Shown: positions 5,118-6,496 of the stretch, piece after piece
Layout of the letters: the number at the start of each line of letters is the position of its first letter
Numbering within the stretch: position 1 is the first letter of the stretch
Assembly: GCA_030042955.1 (NCBI GenBank)
Contig: JASHYQ010000058.1
Location: forward strand, 1 to 6,496
From: Thermoplasmata archaeon
GTDB lineage: Archaea > Thermoplasmatota > Thermoplasmata > Lutacidiplasmatales > UBA184
DNA: 6,496 bases
Direction: 5' to 3'
The notes under the pieces: generated by a model
Databases searched by the model: none
Seen by the model: the letters and a program-made list of their open reading frames with translations, nothing else
Told to the model about the DNA's origin: nothing
Translations under genes and position numbers: made by a program

Positions 5118-6496
5118 GTGCCACTTTCCCCCGAGGTCGAAGCCCGGACCCGGCGGCTCGTGCTCGAGAACGCGGTCGAGCATGCCGGCGCCCCCCGCGT
5201 CGACCCGATCCTGGCGCGCCTGCTCGCGACCGACCCGCAGCTGCGGCCGCTCGCCTCGGAGGTCCGGGACCTCGTCTCCCGGTTGGTGGCCGATGTCCGC
5301 TCGATCCCGCCCGGCGAGCTCGCGGACCGCCTCGCGGCGGCGGGCGGACCGGAGGCCGCCCGGGCGCGCCCGGCGGGCTCCACCGCCGCGGAGTTCCCTG
5401 ACCTACCGGGAGCGGTCCCCGGCAAGGTCGTGCTCCGTCTCGCTCCGTTCCCGAGCGGCGTGCTCCACGTGGGCCACGGACGGATGCTCTTCGTGAACCA
5501 GCTGTACCGGGAACGCTACGGAGGGAAGATCCTCCTCGTCTTCGACGACACGGTCGGCTCGGAGGAGAAGCGCGTCGAGACCGAGTTCATCGACCTGATC
5601 CGGGGCGACTGTGAGGCAGCGGGAGTTCATCCCGACGCGGTCTACTACAAGTCCGACCGGATCCCCCTATTCTACCCGTGGGCCCGCCGCGTGATCGAGA
5701 AAGGCGCGGCCTACGTCTGCCGTTGCCCGCAGGACCTCCTCCGGGAACGACGGGTCCAGGGCGTCCCGTGTCCCGAGCGTTCGCAGACCCCCGGAGAGGC
5801 GCTCGATGAGTGGGAAAAGATGCTGGGGAACGGCTACGGGCCGGGCGAGGCGGTCCTCCGCCTCAAGACCGACCTGCAGGACCCGGACCCTGCGTTCCGG
5901 GACCGGGTCCTCTTCCGAATCACGGACCTTGACCACCCCCGGGTCGGGACGCGGTACCGGGTCTGGCCCTTGCTCGAGTTCTCCTGGGCGGTCGACGACA
6001 TCGAGCTCGGGGTCACCCATGTCCTCCGCGGCAAGGACCTGGTGATGGAGGACCGGATGCAGCGGTACATCTGGGACCTCCTCGGGATCACCGGGCCTCC
6101 GTTCCTGCACTGGGGGATCCTCCGGGTCCGGGAGGCCAAGGTCGCGAAGAGCAAGGCCTACCGGGAGATCAAATCCGGCCTCTTCGACGGGTGGGCGGAC
6201 CCCAGGACCTGGTCGCTCCGGTCGCTCGACCGCCGGGGGATTACGAACGACGCGCTCAAGGCGTTCATCCTGTCGTTCGGGATGTCCCTCTCTGACATCG
6301 AGGTACCGGCGGAGACCCTTTATGCCGAGAACCGGAAGCGGATCGACGGGACCACGCTACGCCGAGCCTACGTGGCCGACCCGACCCGGGTCGAAGTCGA
6401 CGCCTGGCCCGAGGAGCTCCGCATGGTCGAGCTCCCCAACCACCCGGACCGGCCGGAGCTCGGGAAGCGCCAGGCGCCGGCAGGCCCCGTCTTCCA
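5118..6496 (+). CDS. gltX: Glutamyl-tRNA synthetase, archaeal type (3' end outside window)
   Basis: Class I aminoacyl-tRNA synthetase that charges tRNA-Glu with glutamate. Archaeal enzymes generally also charge tRNA-Gln, which is then amidated. Of 459 visible residues, 1-100 form the N-terminal helical extension usual in archaeal members. The catalytic Rossmann fold follows: APFPSGVLHVGH, with the HIGH-class signature HVGH at 117-120, then VFDDTVGSEEKR (141-152), YYKSDR (176-181), AYVCRC (198-203), AVLRLKTD (245-252), HPRVGTRYRVWP (273-284) and GVTHVLRGKDL (298-308). The KMSKS-like loop is KVAKSKAYREI (341-351). The gene runs off the window in the C-terminal anticodon-binding part. GTG 5118 is chosen because a TATA-like box lies about 26 bp upstream and the N-terminal domain begins there. 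The usual RFDDTDP-type motif is altered to VFDDTVGSEEK, a variant I associate with Thermoplasmata-like sequences, from memory only. Confidence 0.93.
   Translation, partial: MPLSPEVEARTRRLVLENAVEHAGAPRVDPILARLLATDPQLRPLASEVRDLVSRLVADVRSIPPGELADRLAAAGGPEAARARPAGSTAAEFPDLPGAVPGKVVLRLAPFPSGVLHVGHGRMLFVNQLYRERYGGKILLVFDDTVGSEEKRVETEFIDLIRGDCEAAGVHPDAVYYKSDRIPLFYPWARRVIEKGAAYVCRCPQDLLRERRVQGVPCPERSQTPGEALDEWEKMLGNGYGPGEAVLRLKTDLQDPDPAFRDRVLFRITDLDHPRVGTRYRVWPLLEFSWAVDDIELGVTHVLRGKDLVMEDRMQRYIWDLLGITGPPFLHWGILRVREAKVAKSKAYREIKSGLFDGWADPRTWSLRSLDRRGITNDALKAFILSFGMSLSDIEVPAETLYAENRKRIDGTTLRRAYVADPTRVEVDAWPEELRMVELPNHPDRPELGKRQAPAGPVF

Noticed and set aside
3853..5124. Long minus-strand open frame that would extend rnp4 to 560 residues
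   Set aside because: Residues upstream of ATG 3852 are low-complexity Arg/Gly/Pro-rich, run antisense to the RNase H-fold gene and overlap the zinc-ribbon gene in another frame. This is a high-GC shadow; only 3442-3852 matches a family.
1..6496. CRISPR array, insertion sequence or integrase
   Set aside because: No regularly spaced repeats, no transposase or recombinase motifs, and no terminal inverted repeats were seen in the window.

Overview
The window looks like chromosomal DNA from a GC-rich archaeon, most likely a Euryarchaeota or Thermoplasmata relative; the lineage is inferred. The evidence is an archaeal-type glutamyl-tRNA synthetase, an archaeal RNase P protein subunit (Rnp4/Rpr2), a tRNA-Leu gene without an encoded CCA, and TATA-like boxes centred about 24-28 bp upstream of start codons or of the tRNA. 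That spacing fits leaderless archaeal transcription; no convincing Shine-Dalgarno sequence was seen.

Left part (1-3332): an accessory-looking block of two related plus-strand genes. The first (1-918) is cut by the window edge and shows only its C-terminal TPR region. The second (1308-3230) is complete: a class III adenylate cyclase domain, a TolB/FlgO-like domain, then TPR repeats. The two align collinearly over the TPR part. This architecture is familiar from soil bacteria and is not a usual archaeal core gene. Its DNA is also less GC-rich than the genes to the right (sampled lines 52-63% against 67-72%).

Junction (3333-3415): a minus-strand tRNA-Leu(CAA). A 20-bp exact copy of its 3' end plus 4 flanking bases lies 2173 bp away at 1156-1175. 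The complete cyclase gene therefore sits between two att-like direct repeats, one of them in a tRNA 3' end. This is the classical footprint of integration at a tRNA gene, although no integrase is visible.

Right part (3416-6496): compact core-like archaeal genes. On the minus strand, a small protein with two zinc ribbons joined by a proline-rich linker is followed by rnp4 and then the tRNA-Leu. The rnp4 stop codon lies inside the presumed tRNA TATA box. Diverging on the plus strand are a predicted RNase H-fold (RuvC-like) protein and then gltX, which runs off the window. The divergent pair shares a short AT-rich promoter island (4261-4275). The right part is thus mostly translation and tRNA-processing machinery; the left part is probably a cAMP signalling or protein-scaffold module acquired at the tRNA locus.
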